A stretch of DNA of 64,000 nucleotides from Telmatactis stephensoni (GCA_029948255.1 JALIZF010001328.1:124001-188000); one strand, 5' to 3'. Shown: positions 32,372 to 45,768, counted from the stretch's first letter. The notes: a model not told the origin generated them from the letters alone. A program made the numbers and translations.

Positions 32372-32597
32372 TTGATATGTTATTTAGTGTTCATATACTG
32401 TTTATATACCATTTGCCGATAAATTTCACTGTTGTAAGATACTCTTCAAGGCAAAAACTTATAATAGACTTCCATTTATTATGGCATCTTTATTTTGTTT
32501 TCAATTCAAATCTAATTACATGCAACAAAGCGGGAATGCACCTGTGCTTTGTTGTATTTTTTTCTTATATGCTAAACATCACTTTTTTTTTAATTTG

Positions 32598-34640
32598 CTA
32601 TTTTGTGAACTCATAGAATTTTTTTGTAATTTCTGCGTTTTGGGAAAGGATCCATTTTTGTGATTTCTTAAGGAGATAGTCTGTTTCTTGGCTATTCGTT
32701 GTCACAGAGTTCATTTCTTTCTCTAATAGATGGTGATAACCTCCGAGAAAATCAAATACAACGTTCTTTTGGGTAACTGTACAGTCTCTGTAGATGTTCT
32801 TTATGCCTGCTCTTAGTTCTGTGTATTTTTCTTGCTTGTATCTTGTTCTTTCTTCGATGCTTCCAACGCTGCATATGGTTCCTTCTACCAAGATCCATGT
32901 TTTGTTTCCTTTGTCTAGTACAGCCATGTCGATTCTATTGGCTCCATTTTCAGGGGCTTTATCAAGGTGAAAGGGCAGGTCCCAAATTATCTTGGCTTTC
33001 TCGTTCTCTACGATTGATTCTGGAATACTTTGTTGATACCAAGGCTTGGAATGATCGCTTTCTTGGAAGTCGTATCTGTATAGGAGGTAATGGTAGATAG
33101 GTCTAAGCATCCTGTCGTGTCTGGCTTTGTACAAGGTCTGTGCAATTCTTGGGCAAGCACAGAGCACATGTGTTGTAGATTCAATAGCTGTATGACACAT
33201 GCGACATTTGCTGTCAGTAACGTGCATTTGTAATTTGCTTTGCTGGTATGCCTTCGTTGGCAGGAGCTGTTGTCTTATGCTCTTATTCACACTATGTACT
33301 ACGTCGGGTATGTTCTTCCATGTTTTGTGAACGTCATTGGCTCTTTTTGACATTTCCGGGTCGTTGAGTTGTTTAGTTGTCAGTGCTCCTAGCCACTGTT
33401 GGCTTTGAAATTCTTCGAGGTACTTCCTGTTAACACTCGAGCGTAATAGATCTTTTATTGCTTGTGGGCTTGCTGTCTTGGTATGAGTGGTTTTACTGTC
33501 GTGAGTGATTAACTCAGTTCCTGTTGCATTAAATCTGCATTGTATGTTGTATTCTTCTGCGTATTTCATTGCTTGTTTGAAAATAGATTTTCTTCCTTTA
33601 TCGATCTTGTTCATCTCAATTGTTCTTGCTAATTGAATTCTTTTGTCTTCAGAATTGTTCAGGTAATTTGCCATTTTAATCGTTGTTGTTTTAAATGTGT
33701 CTTCTACATTTTTCAAGCCACTTCCTCCTAATTCCTCGGGAAGGTAGAGCAGTTTTGTTGACTCACTTTTGTGCATGCCTCCATTGTTTTTGATGATTTC
33801 TCTGGTACGTCTGTCAAGTTCTTTTAGATTATTTATTGTCCATTCGCCTGTCCACATGTGGTACTGTAGTACTGGTAATGCAAATGTACTGGTTGCTTTG
33901 ATTTTCCTTGGTATTGAGATGTTGCTTGTCCAAATAACGGACACTCGTCGTAGGTATTCTTTACTTGCTTCAGTACAAACTTTCTCTTCTAATTGTGTGG
34001 AATTTTCAAATTTTCCAAGAAATTTGTAGTGGTCGGACTCATTCAACATCTTTAATTCTTCTTCAGGGGATATACGAACGTTGTCAGTTTGTTTAATTTT
34101 CCCTCTGACAATGTCTACTGCTGCACATTTATCCATTCCCCAGGCAAGTCCGATATCTTTAAACATGTCTTTCGTTGCTTTTGCCACTATCATTGCCTTG
34201 GTTGCAGACTTGTGATAGGTTTTTAGGTCATCTACATACAATAGGTGTGTTAGCTTTTCTTTTGCGTTTTGAGAGAAGGTGTACCCTTCTGTGCTCCTTA
34301 ACCACCAAGCAATTGGGTTCAGGCATAACGTGAACAGTCTTACACAAAAGGAGTCCCCTTGTAGTATCCCTTGTTTCAGGTTGATTGGGCCAATGCTCTC
34401 TTTGTCATGCGTTGTCTTTACTTCAAGTGTGATTTTCCAGTTTTTCATTGTGTTTTTAATAAATTGCGTTATCTTCCTTGGGATGTTATGCATTTCTAAG
34501 CACATGCTCAGCCATTTGTGATTTATAGAGTCAAATGCTTTCTTGACGTCAATCCAAACGCACGATAGGTTTTTATTTCTGGAGCGCGCTTCTTCTAAAG
34601 CGATTTTATCTATGATGAGGTTGTCTATATAATTATAATT
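32598..34640 (-). mobile_element. Second R4/Dong-like LINE, 5' truncated at a TAA microsatellite
   Basis: Minus-strand frame from about 34637 to 32598. The longer frame upstream merely reads through microsatellite and another LINE in antisense. Motifs: WIDVKKAFDSINHKWL, GILQGDSF, HLLYVDDLKTYH (YVDD catalytic Asp pair), WGMDKCAAV, zinc motif CRMCHTAIESTTHVLCAC-P, and an endonuclease segment with NRIDMAVLDKGNKTWILVE. The RT starts only at fingers/palm motif A (NLIIDKIALEEA), so about half is missing. It diverged from the 28.4-30.7 kb element and is a separate subfamily. Confidence 0.85.
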
Positions 34641-35025
<385 letters not shown>

Positions 35026-35081
<56 letters not shown>

Positions 35082-35155
35082 GTTATATTATTATTTATTT
35101 GTTTGTTTGTTTGTTTGTTTGTCTGTTTGTTTCTTGGTAGGTTTGTTTATTACAT
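35026..35155. repeat. (TTA)n and (GTTT)n microsatellites
   Basis: TTA repeats to about 35081, then GTTT repeats at 35097-35155. Confidence 0.9.
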
Positions 35156-35279
35156 TTTAAAGAAAATTATCTGTTAAAATGGCATTTGTAAACACAAGTA
35201 GTTTACAGGTTCAAGCTGACCTTTCTACAGGCAAATGGACAGCTCTAAATATGAAGGCCTTCAAACAACCTTATTTCCA

Positions 35280-35440
35280 TTTCAGCATAGAGGTTAGACT
35301 TTTTGTAAATAGAAATACCTCATTACAAACTCCTTTATGAAATTCAGCATAGAGGTTGGACATTTTATCAACAGAAATATTAAAATTCAGCATAGGTTGG
35401 ACTTTTTGTCAACAGAAATATTAAATTCAGCATAGTAAAC
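35280..35440 (+). repeat. Degenerate tandem repeat, about 50-bp unit
   Basis: TTCAGCATAGAGGTTGGAC-like units, each followed by TTTTTGT-AACAGAAAT, recur at about 35281, 35341, 35385 and 35427. Confidence 0.7.
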
Positions 35441-35824
35441 AGTTCATCTCCTTTCAGCATATGAAATAAAACAGTTGTAACCTTGAGTTCTAACCTGACA
35501 TTTTCTGGTTTAGTCGTGTAAATCCCACAAGTTTTCGTCCTGTAAACATTTCTCAAAAATTGACACCAGTTGTGCAAAACTGTGTACATTGGATGGTAAA
35601 TAGAGTAATCTGAAGCATGTCTTACTGATTGGCCTCATGCATGCCTCTGACATGGCCTAAAATCTTACTGTAATGGTTTTCCCAGGGTACTTGCTCCTGT
35701 ACAGAATTGCAAGAATTTACACAGACTCTTGGTTGTTTGCATCTCTAGATATCGTGTCATCCAGCGACTGACCTTGTGCTCTACTGCACTTTGGTACCAA
35801 AAGTCCAAATACGAGCCAATGTTC

Positions 35825-36183
35825 TTACTTGTAGGCTTTGTAGGATTGGTGAGAAAAAGAGACAGATTCAATAATTTCCCCCTGATAGTTGCCAAGTTCA
35901 AACACCATTATACCAGCAGGGCCAACAGGACTCTTTCCCTGAAGAAAGAAAATATCTTTGAATATCTTGATGCAGTCATCTCTGGATAGGTCTTTTTCCA
36001 GATATAGGGTTCTTGTCCCACCACCACCAGTGTTTTTCTTTTTCAGGGCATATTTCTTCTTATTCCAGTGCTGCCAACCCACTTCAAAACGTAATGCTGT
36101 TTAGGCTTTTTTGAATTATCTCCACTTTCTCTTTCAGTTGTAGTGGAGGTAGTGCCACGCTTTCTTTTTCCTTGATCCAGCAT
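35825..36183 (-). pseudogene. Fragment of a GGGTR-motif transposon-associated protein
   Basis: Start at 36183 (MLDQGKRKRGTTSTTT), then HYVLKWVG. A one-base slip near 36080 leads into WQHWNKKKYALKKKNTGGGG, TRTLYLEKDLSRDDCIKIFK and GKSPVGPAGIMVFELGNYQG. The WVGWQHW...GGGTR pattern is one I recall from multicopy uncharacterised proteins in cnidarians and fish. No catalytic assignment. Downstream exons toward 35380 are not convincing. Confidence 0.45.
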
Positions 36184-36189
36184 TATACA

Positions 36190-38345
36190 AGTCAATTCTA
36201 GGCGCTGTATGAAAATTAAAAAGAAAAATTATAAATTGTGGGCCAGTTTAAATAAATAAGTCTTGACACTAGTCTTGAAGGATTCTAAAGAAGTTATGTC
36301 TCTTACAGATACAGGGAGAGAGTTCCATAGTAGAGGAGCAGCAACAGAAAACGAACAATAACCATAACACTTAAGATTATATAGCTTTGTACATAACATC
36401 AGATGAGAAGAAGAGCGAAGATTACGCGTAGGAGAGTATTTAGAGATCATTTCTTGAATGTAGACAGGAGCGATACCATGTAGAGCCTTGAAGGTTAGTA
36501 GAAGTATTTTAAATTTAATACGGTATTCAATGGGAAGCCAGTGTAAGTCAATGAGAACAGGAGATATGTGTTCACGTTTCTTTGTTAAGGTGATGAGGCG
36601 AGCAGAAGCATTTTGGACAGCTTGGAGACGGCCAATAAGGTATTTAGGAAGGCCAAATAGAACAGAGTTACAGTTGTCAAGTTTTGAAGTTATAAAATGC
36701 ATGGATGAGGATTTCAGTAGACTTGACAGAGAGAAATTTTCGAATTCTTGCTATATTGCGGAGATGAAAGAAGGCAGTCTTGCAGGTATTCTTTATATGC
36801 GGTATCATGGAAAGAGAAGAGTCAAACGTGACACCAATGTTTCTAGCATGTGACGAGGGAACAATTACATCAGGGCCAAAGTGGAGGATAGGAAGGGAGC
36901 GTTGCGGATTATTCTTTGATGAGAAAATGAGAAATTCTGTCTTGTCCTTATTTAATTTAAGCTTGTTAAGAGTCATCCATGAATCAATTTCAGCTAAGCA
37001 GTTAGATATTGACTTCATTGCGTCATCAAGATCATCATTACACGAGAAAGGGATGTACAGTTGTGTGTTATCGGCATAGAGGTGGAAAGACATCATATGT
37101 TTGCGCAGAATATCAGCAACAGGTGAAGTGTACAGGATATACAGAATAGGACCAAGTACAGAGCCTTGAGGAACACCACAATCAAGCAGGAGAGAATCAG
37201 AGCAGACACCATCAATAGACACAAATTGGGTACGATTGGAGAGATACGATTGAAACCACTGAAGTGCAGAACCACAGATACCAAATTTAGAGCGAAGACG
37301 TTGAAGAAGGATAGTATGGTCGACAGTATCGAAGGCGGCAGATAAATCAAGTAATAACATAGCAACACATATCGCTTATCTAAGGATTGAAGAATGTCAT
37401 TGGAAACACGAGGAAGGGCAGTTTCACAACTATGAGAAGGCTTATATGCAGATTGGAAGGGCTCATGAAGATTATTTGCAGATAGGTAGTTGTTGAGTTG
37501 TTGGGCAACAGTTTTTTCTATTACTTTAGAGACCATTTTTAGATTAGAAATAGGGCAGTAGTTTCCAAGAATTTCATGATCAAGAGAAGGCTTCTTCAAT
37601 AATGTTCGGAGAACAGCAGATTTTAAACAAGACGGGACAATTCCAGATGTAAGTGATAAATTTACAATTTTACAAATTACGGGTAACAGCAAACCAAGAT
37701 GATGACGTAACAGGCCAGCAGGAATGGGATCGAGGCTACAGGATTTTGAGAATAGTTTATTACACATGACAGACAGATCTTCAGCGGAGACGGGCAAAAA
37801 TGAATCAAGGCTACAGCTAAGACATGGATAGTCAATTTCAGCAAAAACATCTGGATTAGAAGGCATGCGAGATGATATCACTTCCCTGGTGTTCATTATT
37901 TTGTTTTTGAAGAAATGTATAAATTTATCAGCAAGGACCTGGGATGATGGTGCAGACGGCAATTTTCTTTCAGGAGAATGATAAAGAAGTTTTTCAACAA
38001 TAGAAAATAGCTTTTTGTTGTCAGAGTCAGAATCAATTAATTTGGAGTAGTGAGACATCTTAGCTGTAAAAATGAGTTTTTTCACAACATTAAATTGAGC
38101 TACTATCAATTGTTAGTTTAGAGCGACGCCAACGTCTTTCAAGCTTACGTCTCTTTGTTTTATTTTCGCGGATTTCATCGTTGTACCATGGAGATTTAGG
38201 ACGAACAGATACGGTTTTAGTGCGAAGAGGAGCATGATTACTCAGAATTTCAGACAACACAGAGTCATATTGAAGACACAAAGTAGATAAATCAGAAGCT
38301 GATGATTGACATAGTGAAGAATTCGCAATATCAAGACGAAATAAG
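36190..38345 (-). pseudogene. CR1/L2-like LINE, RT part only, inactive
   Basis: Minus strand. From 38345: LSNHAPLRTKTVSVRPKSPW (linker after the endonuclease), RT fingers [36 protein letters not shown] (motif A), [25 protein letters not shown] (motif C), [12 protein letters not shown], then the C-terminal NASARLITLTKKREHISPVL, ending near 36229 and followed by L2-type 3' sequence (GCGCCTAGAATTGACTTG). Frames change near 38100, 37350 and 36690. The catalytic YADD reads YADN, so even a repaired frame lacks one metal-binding Asp. The 5' endonuclease is missing. Confidence 0.85.
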
Positions 38346-38825
38346 GCGTGAGGTGAGGTTAATAACTAATATTTATTCTAAATATGTTGTCAAATGCAAA
38401 CTTTTCATTTCCTCTGAGACATTGGTCCTGATAGGGCAAAATACAGACCATGCATTACCCAATCAGAATTCAGGGAATTAGTATAATATAATGTATTATG
38501 TATTTTAAAATACAAATTGATGTTGTAAAAAGAGTCATCATTTACTATACAAAAACGAGATAACTTAAAATAATCCCATTTTTTATTTGTAAATTATTTC
38601 CATAGGGTAAAGCCTGCTTTTAGAAGATTTGTTTTTGCAAAATCCATGAGAAGCTGGTGGTGTTGCCTCCTTTTACGTCATCACATTTGCATTTTGAAAT
38701 GTGAAGCCCTTATAACTCGGAAAATATGGAGTGTTCAAAAATACGATTAAAAGGGCCTTACAAACTATATTCCCAGAAGAGAACTGAGTTTGAAAATGAA
38801 AAAAAGATGTCATAATTATGTATCA
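38346..38825. other. AT-rich spacer
   Basis: Nothing recognised between the truncated LINE and the ISL2EU-type element. Confidence 0.45.
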
Positions 38826-39000
38826 CAGGGACTTTAAATAACTTCTCAGTAATAGTCCCTTTTCACGATCCCTGAATTCATTCGGAAGACCGCTAGATGT
38901 TCCATTCGGGGGCTCAAGAGCAACATGAAAACGAGACAAGTGTTGTTTGTTTACGTACAGTCGGCAGACTTGTGTTTTGCTACAGCTTGGTTTTCCGAAG

Positions 39001-41538
39001 ATGAATATTACACCGACTTTTACACCAAGAAAGCATTCTAGATCTTCTGGTCGAGGATGTGCTGTACCTTACTGTAGTTCTACATTTTATGACAAACGAG
39101 GTGAAGTTTCAGTCTCAGTTTTTTCAAATTTCCGAAGATCAAAACAGAGAGAGATCAATGGTGTAACCTGATAAAACGGCAACATGGCAAAGACGGCTTC
39201 AAAGTTACTCCACACACTGTTGTTTGTGACAAACATTTCGAAAGAAAAGATATACTAAGGACTCCTGGAGGAACTCGAAAAAAACTTCGGAAAGGTAAGG
39301 TATAGTGGATAACGGCATAAGACTAATGAAAACTTTATTGTATTGTGGAATTTGTTTTGGCCTTTAAATTACGTAATCACTTGCCATACAGATTTGGTTG
39401 ATTATTTTCCCTTCCATGACAGGCGCCGAGCCAACAAAGTTTGTTTGGTCGAGGGATATCTTATCCAGACGTCCACCGAAAAACAGAGAGAACGTCTTTG
39501 CTGGAATTTCTTCTAAGAAATCGAAAATTATTAGAGAAGTATGCAAAATAAAACTTATAACTTGGATGTGTCTGGGAAAATTTACCGATAATTTCCCTTG
39601 AATTTTTGTTTCAGAGATAAGAATCACAATCTGCTCTCCTGTTTCAGTTTTTGCCTCACTCTTCTTTCTTTATATAATTTAACTTTATTTTTATTTTCAA
39701 ATTGCTGAAACCAATGAACCATTTATGATTCAAAGTGTTACTAATAAATGAAAAAAAGTTGCACTCGAGTCAGGGAGAAGTCAGTGAATTTCAACATGAC
39801 TGGTAAACTTATTTCAGGTTTGATTTTTTGTATTTCAGACGTCTGAAATTGTCTCACTGGAAGGAAATATACAGAATACAGATAACTCCTCACTTGATGA
39901 ATTGGATGTAAGTACTAATCCATGTTAATAATTTATCTGTATGATGATAAGTCTTGCATTTCTGGTACCAAGTCACCATTTGTTACAGAAAGTTGTAATG
40001 CTTTAGTTGCTGTTTTGAGAGCCGAGAAGCTATTGCAATATAAACACTATACAGTTTTCTTTTTATTATTTGACTTTGAATTTTCAAGCTGTCTACAAAA
40101 TTAGCAAAGTATTCATACATTGTTTCACTTCAATGTATAGGTCTCAGAAAAAGAAAATGTAAATAAAACAGAGGCTACTGTTGGATATAGTACAGTAAGT
40201 ACAAATGTAAAAAAACTACTTCTTATTCCATCTCTTAACTTCCATTATTATGAAAATACATGTGATATGAAATTACTTTGACATTTTAAATAGTGAGTAA
40301 AGCAATTTAATTACAACCACATTGTAATTTGTAATTTTGTGACTTCTATTTCAGACTTCAAGAGAAACATTTGAAGTAGCAACTCAAACTGAACTAAGTC
40401 TAAGTGACAGGGGAGGAAGCTTACCATCTGACCATACATATTGCTTTAACTTATACCATGATAATAATATTCTGGACAATGTACTTGGAATTCAACAAGA
40501 ACTTGAAAAAAAGCAAGAAACTATCAACACCTTAAGGGAAAGAATAGGACAATTACAAGGATAAGTAGATATGCTAAAGAAAAGGTCATTTTCCTTGGAA
40601 AACTTTAAGGATGATGACAAAGCTATTCAATTCTATACAGGGTTTCCCAATTACAAGGCCCTTATTGCTTACTATAATTATTTACAACCAAAAGTGTCCA
40701 AGCTACAGTACTGGCGCAGTAGGGCTGCACAAGATCCTTTATCATACCAATTCCCTGGAAAGAATAAGCCAGGTCCAAAGAGAAGTTTCACTCCATTAGA
40801 AGAAATGTTTATGGTTTTAGTTCGACTGAAGCTTGGTCTATTTATCTTTGACATTTGTGATCGTTTCTTAATTTCACCTAGTCACTTCTCAAAAATATTT
40901 ACAACCTGGATAAATTTCTTGTACCATGATTTGAAGGAACTCTTTCCCTTTCCAACTCAGGAACTTGTAAGAAAGAATATGCCTGCTGAATTTTCTGCCT
41001 ACCCCACTACCCGTGTCATTATAGACTGCACAGAAATTTTTATTGAGGTGCCATCCTCTTTAGGTTCACAGTCAAAAACATGGTCATCATACAAGCATCA
41101 TAATACGTTCAAAGCTTTAGTAGGAATCACACCAAATGGTCAAATGGTCAAATAGTATTTGTTTCTGAGCTGTGGGGGGGGGGGGGTCGTGCTTCAGATA
41201 GATTGATCACTAAGGAATCTGGTTTGCTAAGGTGTCTTCAGCCAGGGGACAATGTCATGGCAGACAGGGGATTTGACATTGAGGATCTACTTCCCTCTGG
41301 AGTTAGACTTAATATACCACCATTTTTGGGGAGCAGAGCACAGCTTACTGCTAAGGAGGTCCAAGAGACTGTCAACATTGCTGCTGTAAGAATTCATGTT
41401 GAACGAGCCATAGGCCGACTCAAAAACTATCATATCCTGGATGGAGTATTACCATTAAGTGTTGCTATTCAAGTTTTTACTGTCTGTGCATACCTAACAA
41501 ATTTCTTGCCTCCCTTTTTACCACCTGCAAAAAGTTAA
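39001..41538 (+). pseudogene. ISL2EU transposase: THAP finger, coiled coil, DDE_4 core, several lesions
   Basis: Exons: 39001-39294 (THAP: GCAVPYCSS, then WCNLIKRQHG, VCDKHFERKDI), 39423-39538, 39839-39907, 40141-40194 and 40355-41538. The last contains a helical linker and the DDE nuclease: RVIIDCTEIFIEVPSS (first Asp), [20 protein letters not shown] (second Asp), [15 protein letters not shown] (Glu). Lesions seen: a slipped base in the GAGAGAGA run of the THAP exon (about 39146); an in-frame TAA at 40562 where CAA would fit; an 8-bp tandem copy (AAATGGTC) at about 41140-41155 that shifts frame; and an expanded G tract at 41174-41186. Cut-and-paste activity would need these repaired, so this copy is dead. 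Confidence 0.85.
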
Positions 41539-42408
41539 ATCAATAATGCTACAGATTTAGACCCTGGCCATCCTCTATTCAGTATTATCAAACTCATTCA
41601 TAACTTATTCACCTTGTTGGCTTGGATCTTTATCCATCAATATAACACGCTCTATACATTAATTCTAGTATTCAGTATTTATTGAATGTTTCTTAATGAA
41701 CTAATTAATGTAGTATATTATAGTATTATATTATTCCTTTCGTTATTGTTAGTGGAATTAGATATGGGGATGACACTCCGGTGAAGCACCATGCGACGCA
41801 GAGTGTCGTTGATTGAGGGCGTGGTCACTGAACATTGGAGTAGAGGGTGGGTGGGCGGGCTGCCTTCTCTATCTCGGAACTTTACTTGCGAAGAGGCCGA
41901 TTCTAAGTGAGGTGCGGCTTAAATACCCTTAGTCGACCAATCAGAGGGGGCTCTGCCACTAACAATGGCCTGCATGCATAATATATAATATGCAAATGAC
42001 TTTGCATAGTTTTATATTTTGTCTGAATAATTCAAATTTAATTGAAACAATGAAATTTAAGCCTAGAAAAGTCTCCAAATTTTGAAGGAGTTTTAATTTA
42101 GCTGTCATGAATGACAATTAAATCAAATACAATATTGTGATGTCTCCTTCATGTTTTATAAGTCAATGTGACATGACAGATACAAAGTTCTTCATAAAAG
42201 GTTGTCTTGTGGATACAAAATGCTATGCATAGAACATGTAAATTTACATTTATACAAAGGTAGTCTTTACTAAAGTATGCAAATTTCTATTAAGTAAATG
42301 TACCATACAAATTAAGTAATTGTTTGGTCTGGTTTAATAATAGCTTCCAAAAGACTTAACATTGAACATTTTCAAAGCATTTGATGTTAAATTTCAATAG
42401 TATTCTAA
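41539..42408. other. Intergenic region of the ISL2EU element with a GC-rich insert
   Basis: 41747-41966 is conspicuously GC-rich and bounded by GTTAGTGG / CCACTAAC, perhaps a small non-autonomous element. The rest is AT-rich 3' flank of two convergent genes. Confidence 0.4.
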
Positions 42409-44426
42409 TTAAGACAACCTTTTTGAAGTCTTCTGTTTCTTGTAAGATATCCATGTATTGGGCTTGTATAATGGTATTCCTCTCTTTACTCTCCTAGTGA
42501 AAACGTCAGGCAAGAAAGCTCTTCGATAAAAGTAATCTACCTGAGGCAGTGCAACATCAGACCACCACTGACTGTTAAAGGGCACTCTTTCAATAAAAAT
42601 ATTTCCATGTCCAAACCATACTACAAAATCCACCCACTGCAAATTACATATGAACATTTGTCCCTGAATTTGGTAGTAATACTGGTGTGTATGCTTGAGA
42701 GTAGCACCATCTTTACATTTTGTAAGGAAAAAGTTTTTGTCTGTACAAGCTTCTTGAAGGCTTAGACCTCTTTTTGAATATGGGCATTTTACCTCAAGCC
42801 CCCCTTCCTTATTGTTAGCTTTTGGGTCATATACCTTCCTGTCAAGACTTGCTCCTAAACCTGACTTGTTTGTAGATAGTATTGTTCCAACTTTGTACAC
42901 TTTTATATCAGTGTTTCCTTCATCATATTTCTGTTTTATGTAGTCCCTCACAGCATGTTGCTCATGATTTTGCCCATAAGTGATCAAGTTTCTTTTTATT
43001 TCGTGTGGGTACATGATCGTTTTCAACAACTTATCCGGCTCCATTTGCCTTTTAGCAGCAGCATAGAAGTTGGAGGCAGTGAGCTTAGTTTGTTTAAGTT
43101 CCCTCCAAAAAGGATTTGAGCTTTGGCCTCTTGTCTTTTGTTCAATACTGAAAACAGTGGATAAATCAATTGACTCAGAACTTGCATAACAGTCCATCAT
43201 TTCTTTAAAGTGCTCTGTGCTTATATCATACATATCATTAAAAACTTGACTAGTTTGCTGGTCTTCTGTTTGGTCAAAGTAATTATCATAGCAGGTAGGA
43301 GTGAAATCAATGTCAGCAACGTTTTCCTCGATTTCCAAGTTTTCAGAGAGACCTTTTGGTTTAACATCCTCAAAGAGAAAAAAGCTTGAGGCAGCGAGGC
43401 ACTCCGATAGAGAGGATGATAATTTTTGTAGTGAATCTTGATGGAGTTGTCTATCAGAAGGAGCTCTAGGATCATAAAGGTTTATTGTTCTTCTACACTC
43501 GTTTGTCTTGCCATAGTGATATTTTTTAATAGTAAGTGCACTTAGAGGGACAGGTTCAACTTTCAAATTTCTGGGTGTATTCCACTGGCATAGTTTTGAT
43601 GTGCAAGATATAGACATATTTTGTTCCCTTAGTCCTTTCCTGCCAAAGTCTTCAAGAGCAAAGAGCAGTCCCCCAATGTGGTTGCAGTGCCCAAGTCCAT
43701 CTAATCCGGTCCTTAAATAGTGAAAAAGTAGTCTTAGTCATTATGTTAATTAGTTGAATTAATCAAAAATAAATAATCTTACCCTGCCGGACATTTACAC
43801 GCTGCCAACTTGACATTGTTTTCGTTGTCAAACGTTATAAGCACTGGATATCTATTGGCTCTCATTGAAGCTAGAATATTTGCCTTTACATAAGTAATGT
43901 CATTATTTTTGGCTACCTCAATCGATTTTATGTGGCCTTCTACAAAAAAGTTAAACGCTTTGAGCTTCTTGTAGCCACTACTCTTCACAGTATTGCTATC
44001 ATATTTTGCAGTCTTTACTACCAAGTAGTCGTAGAGCTGAATGAACGTGAACGCAGGGACATTTCTAAGATCTTTTGACCAGGTGCAACCATTTGTTTGT
44101 AAATTTAACGTTTCGTAGGTAATTTCAGAACATTCTTGTCGAGATGATTCCCCAGATTTTTCGTTGCTAGAAGGAGTTTGAGCAGAATTATTTGGCAAAC
44201 ATGTGGAACCATCGTTGTTTTCACCATCGTGTGTCGAAGCATATAAACGTAAAACGAGATTGGCCTTACTGCCTTTTGAACATTGTTTTCTCTCGAGTAG
44301 CAGAGACTTCAAAGTACTGACTTTCAAATGTCGTATTTCCTTGATATCATGTAAGAAATAATTGGTGTTGACTGCATATCTATGTTGTTTGTAAGTACAA
44401 CTCGGCGAACTCGGCAATATTCGCAA
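42409..44426 (-). CDS. SAP-SWIM-YqaJ nuclease of the ISL2EU element
   Basis: Two exons, 44426-43783 and 43711-42409, joined in phase as CKCPAG-TGLDGLGHCNHIGG. That junction completes a SWIM zinc finger (C-x-C, C-x-H). N-terminal LKVSTLKSLLLERKQ is SAP-like. The C-terminal half is a YqaJ/lambda-exonuclease-type PD-(D/E)xK nuclease: LTASNFYAAAKRQ, YGQNHEQHAVRDYI (the helix Glu), GASLDRKVYD (Asp), GGLEVKCPY (the E-x-K pair) and HQYYYQIQGQMFIC (Gln). All expected residues are present and the frame is intact, about 650 aa, unlike the transposase partner. The first Met at 44426 is the earliest in frame but not certain. Confidence 0.85.
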
Positions 44427-44525
44427 AGTCTCAACACTAGCCTCGCTTTCATGTTACTCCTGAGCCCGCAACAATTTGGCAGCGGAGAATGAGAAAACGG
44501 ACTATTTCAAAATAGGCAAACCCTG

Positions 44526-45275
44526 TATAATTGATTTTTTTCGGAATTGCAGGAATTTACTTTATACTGCTGAATTCTCTTCAGCCAACTGATTATCAAG
44601 AAAAATTTATTATTGTAAAAACACAACTGGAATGTAGTTTAATGGAGCTTTGTAACAAGGTATTTAAGGTTATGGATTTAAAAAATCCCAAAAAGGAGTA
44701 CTGCATGAACAAGATCAAGAAAATTCATGATTGCAAACAGGCTAACATGTAAGCTGAAACATTTACTTTTATAACTTGTGCTGTTATGTTATATAAGCCT
44801 AGGTTGACCTTTTTGTCAACACATCTCAACAATATGGTGTTGTATCATCCCCTAATGTAATACCAATCATTAATGTCAGTCATAAATCTTTAACCATAAA
44901 TGTGATAACTTCGATCGGAAACGAAAATTTAAAACCATTCCGTAAAGCGAGCTGTCAATTTTGACCAGAGATCTTTGTTTTGCCATGAGTCATGTCCTGA
45001 TCTGGGGTCTCAAGTTGCAAAGAGTTCTCCGAGCGTTGTTTCTTATTGTGTTAGCAGGCATTTTGCCTTCAACTCTTCAACTTCAACTAGTTTTAAAACA
45101 TTGCTTTTGATTTCTTTATGTTTTGACCAACAATTCAAAATTACTGTTGCAATTTATAAACTTGCCTATAGAATAGCCTCCTCCGCAGGCTGCATCACTT
45201 TCTCACAGTAATTCTCATAGTTGCTGGGTTAGATGTGTTCTCAGCCCCCTCTGGATCGTTAAACCACCAGCCCCT
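44526..45275. other. Gene-free stretch
   Basis: No supported gene. Short ORFs at 44531-44752 and 44975-45211 show no recognisable features. Confidence 0.4.
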
Positions 45276-45768
45276 GGGGGGTACTCCCCTATATTTGCTA
45301 TATGGGTATGTGCCGCACTTTAGGGTATGGTTTTTTGGCTTTTAGGTCTGGGGTAGGGTATCCTTTTTTGACATTTTGTCTGGGATAGGGTATGGTTGTT
45401 GCCTGGGATAGGGTTACAATTTGGTCATTTTAGTCTGGGATAGGGGTAGGTTTTGGTCGGTTTTATAGTCTGGAATAAGCTACACTTTCAATATGAATGT
45501 GTTTTGTAAAGTATTTTTATCTTAGTTTGCGTTTTTCTTTTAACATTATAGTATCCTAATTACCCTCTTCATTATAAAACTATCGACCATTGTAAACACT
45601 TAAGTATAAGTATAAATGTTGGGGTTTACTATGGGATAGGGTGTACAATTCTTAGGTTTAGTCTGGGGTAGGGTATGAAAAATCGAAAATTTAGGTCTGG
45701 GATAGGGTCAGGGGTTTGAGGCCCTGGCGGCACACCTTTACCCAAGTTGGGGTGGTAGTATCCCCCCT
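45276..45768. mobile_element. Non-autonomous repeat with internal TCTGGGATAGGGTA motifs
   Basis: Imperfect terminal repeats: GGGGGGTACTCCCC...GGGTATGTGCCGC at the left against GGGGGGATACTACC...GGTGTGCCGCC in reverse complement at the right. The body holds about ten copies of TCTGGG(A/G)TAGGGTA. I recognise this as a repeat common in stony coral sequence, which supports the organism guess. Confidence 0.7.

Larger units (their letters stand above)
38826..44525. mobile_element. ISL2EU-type DNA transposon (THAP-DDE plus YqaJ genes)
   Basis: Two convergent genes, a THAP/DDE_4 transposase (plus) and a YqaJ-type nuclease (minus), are the gene set described for ISL2EU elements. Termini are tentative: CAGGG at 38826 and CCCTG ending at 44525, with AATAGTCC-GTTTTC-like inner similarity (AATAGTCCCTTTTC at 38850 against AATAGTCCGTTTTC in reverse complement near 44500). 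No clean TSD was found. Confidence 0.7.

Noticed and set aside
38826..44525. A 2-bp TSD for the ISL2EU-type element
   Set aside because: The bases outside CAGGG/CCCTG (CA and TA) do not match, so the exact ends remain open.
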